Of a DNA stretch of 64,000 nt, positions 62,856-64,000 are shown one piece after another. Position numbers and translations under genes: made by a program. The DNA comes from Streptosporangium canum. Lineage in GTDB: Bacteria; Actinomycetota; Actinomycetes; Streptosporangiales; Streptosporangiaceae. The stretch is taken from positions 29,699 to 93,698 of the forward strand of contig NZ_FOQY01000030.1 of assembly GCF_900113865.1 (NCBI RefSeq), in the 5' to 3' direction. Under the pieces are notes generated by a model that was not told where the DNA came from, did not search any database, and saw only the letters and a list, made by a program, of their open reading frames with translations. The number at the start of each line of letters is the position of its first letter. Position 1 is the stretch's first letter.

Positions 62856-64000
62856 CTACGGACTCCGTCCTTCGATGTCCGCGATCAGCAGCGCCTCGAC
62901 GGCGTCGGCGAGCCGCTCGACCGTGGGGCTGGTGAAGACCGCGTCGACCGGGATCTCCAGATCCACGGCCGCCCTGATCCTGGAGACGACTCTGATGGCC
63001 AGCAGCGAGTTGCCGCCGAGCGCGAAGAAGTCGTCATGCACGCCGATCCGGTCCAGGCCGAGCACCTCGGCCCAGATCTCCGCGACCAGCTCCTCGGCCT
63101 CCGTCCGGGGCGGCTGCTTGACGGCGGCCGGCTCCCGCCACGCGGGCGCGGGCAGGGCGTGCCGGTCGATCTTGCCGTTGTGGTTGAGCGGCAGCGCGTC
63201 CATGACGACGAAGGCCGAAGGGACCATGTAGGCGGGCAGCGCCTCCTCGGCGAACCGCCGTACCTGCCCGGAGAGCTCCGTGTCCGCCGAAGGGGAGGGC
63301 AGGCCCGCCCGCCGGTACGGGACCAGGTAGGCGACCAGGCGTCTGTCGCCCGGCTGATCCTCCCTGACCAGCACCACGACCTGGGCCGCGGCGGGATGGC
63401 GGGCGAGCACGGCCTCGATCTCGCCGAGCTCGATGCGGATGCCGCGGATCTTGACCTGGTCGTCGACGCGGCCCAGGTAGTCGAGGAGGCCGTCGGGGAG
63501 CCAGCGGACGAGGTCGCCGGTGCGGTACATGCGTGATCCGGGCTCGCCGTGGGGGTCGGCGACGAAGCGCTCGGCCGTCAGGTCCGGGCGGCCGAGATAG
63601 CCGCGGGCCAGGTGGTCGCCGGCGATGTACAGCTCGCCGGGCACGCCCGCGGGCACCGGGCGGAGCCCGCCGTCCAGGACGTAGGCGCGCGTGTTGTCGA
63701 GCGGGCGGCCGATCGGGACGACGGCTCCGGGAGAGGTCACGTGGTGGGCGGTGACGTAGATCGTGGTCTCGGTGGGGCCGTAGCCGTTGTGGACGGTGCC
63801 GCCCTCCCGCAGGACGCGCCCCACCGCAGCGGGGGAGGCGGCCTCACCGGCGATCCACAGCTGCGGGACCTTCGCGAGCAGCGCGGCCGAATCCTCGGCC
63901 AGCACGTTGAACAGGCCGGTCGTCAGGAACACCGCGTCGACCCGCTCCTCCTCCAGCGCCCGGCGCACCACGGAGGCGTCCACCGGGCCGGGCGGGGCCA
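62856..64000 (-). CDS. nonribosomal peptide synthetase, C-terminal part (A-PCP), continues beyond the window
   Basis: Only the end of a longer NRPS is in the window; its start lies to the right of 64000. Visible are the second half of an A domain (GYGPTETTIY, MYRTGDLVRW, VKIRGIRIELGEIE, NHNGKIDRHALP) and a PCP (DDFFALGGNSLLAIRV). It then stops (ADIEGRSP). There is no TE or epimerase, so the chain passes to the next synthetase, which starts 52 bases downstream. Reading A-domain lining positions by hand gives F278, W299, A301, G322, I330 and Y331, for which I recall no match. Confidence 0.9.
   Translation of the reverse strand, partial: APPGPVDASVVRRALEEERVDAVFLTTGLFNVLAEDSAALLAKVPQLWIAGEAASPAAVGRVLREGGTVHNGYGPTETTIYVTAHHVTSPGAVVPIGRPLDNTRAYVLDGGLRPVPAGVPGELYIAGDHLARGYLGRPDLTAERFVADPHGEPGSRMYRTGDLVRWLPDGLLDYLGRVDDQVKIRGIRIELGEIEAVLARHPAAAQVVVLVREDQPGDRRLVAYLVPYRRAGLPSPSADTELSGQVRRFAEEALPAYMVPSAFVVMDALPLNHNGKIDRHALPAPAWREPAAVKQPPRTEAEELVAEIWAEVLGLDRIGVHDDFFALGGNSLLAIRVVSRIRAAVDLEIPVDAVFTSPTVERLADAVEALLIADIEGRSP

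Overview
The window is one stretch of a very GC-rich actinomycete chromosome. The base composition, frequent GTG and TTG starts, 4-base stop/start overlaps, a DUF397/XRE/HATPase regulatory trio and paired Methyltransf_19 (DUF574) proteins all point to a filamentous actinobacterium. Streptosporangiales (Streptosporangium or Nonomuraea type) is my best guess from gene content; nothing in the window proves the genus. I see no rRNA, complete tRNA, insertion sequence, prophage or CRISPR array.

Layout. 1-7 kb: phosphoglucomutase, a divergent pair sharing one tiny promoter, a flavin oxidoreductase, a secreted fasciclin protein and a short RecQ helicase. 7-11 kb: two Methyltransf_19 proteins and the HATPase / DUF397 / XRE developmental-type trio. 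11-14 kb: NAD-binding/DUF2867 protein, HxlR regulator, HAD phosphatase. 14-18 kb: a TetR-controlled molybdenum hydroxylase made of an FeS-Mo fusion plus an FAD subunit. 18-24 kb: Tat-exported serine hydrolase, two-component system and a divergent ABC-2 exporter with two duplicated permeases. 24-34 kb: mixed metabolism with several regulator/operator pairs (MFS, MarR/hydrolase, TetR) and two damaged genes (a 2OG oxygenase with an internal amber codon, a DHA2 exporter missing its middle), plus an esterase and an RtcB-type RNA ligase. 34-38 kb: two unknown proteins, a flavin amine oxidase, two PPOX-fold proteins and peptide deformylase.

38-50 kb is a cobalamin corrin-ring cluster: cobL-cobM, cbiD, cobK, cobG-cobH-cobIJ, and cobN behind a clear B12 riboswitch. 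It mixes oxygen-dependent enzymes (CobG, CobN) with the CbiD C1-methyltransferase in place of CobF.

50-64 kb is the most interesting part. A peptide/nickel-type ABC uptake operon (lipoprotein, two permeases, one fused double ATPase) lies behind an AT-rich FUR-family box that best fits a Zur site. Facing it, across a 24-bp-stem bidirectional terminator, is a nonribosomal peptide operon read leftward. Its parts are an upstream NRPS module running off the window, a C-A-PCP-TE synthetase whose C-terminus is fused to a complete MFS exporter, and a SyrP/TauD-type non-haem iron hydroxylase. The TE has Cys instead of Ser at the nucleophile. Together these look like a make-modify-release-export-reimport system for a small metal-binding peptide, with synthesis, release and export joined in one polypeptide. 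The metallophore reading is inference; the gene order and the fusion are seen directly.
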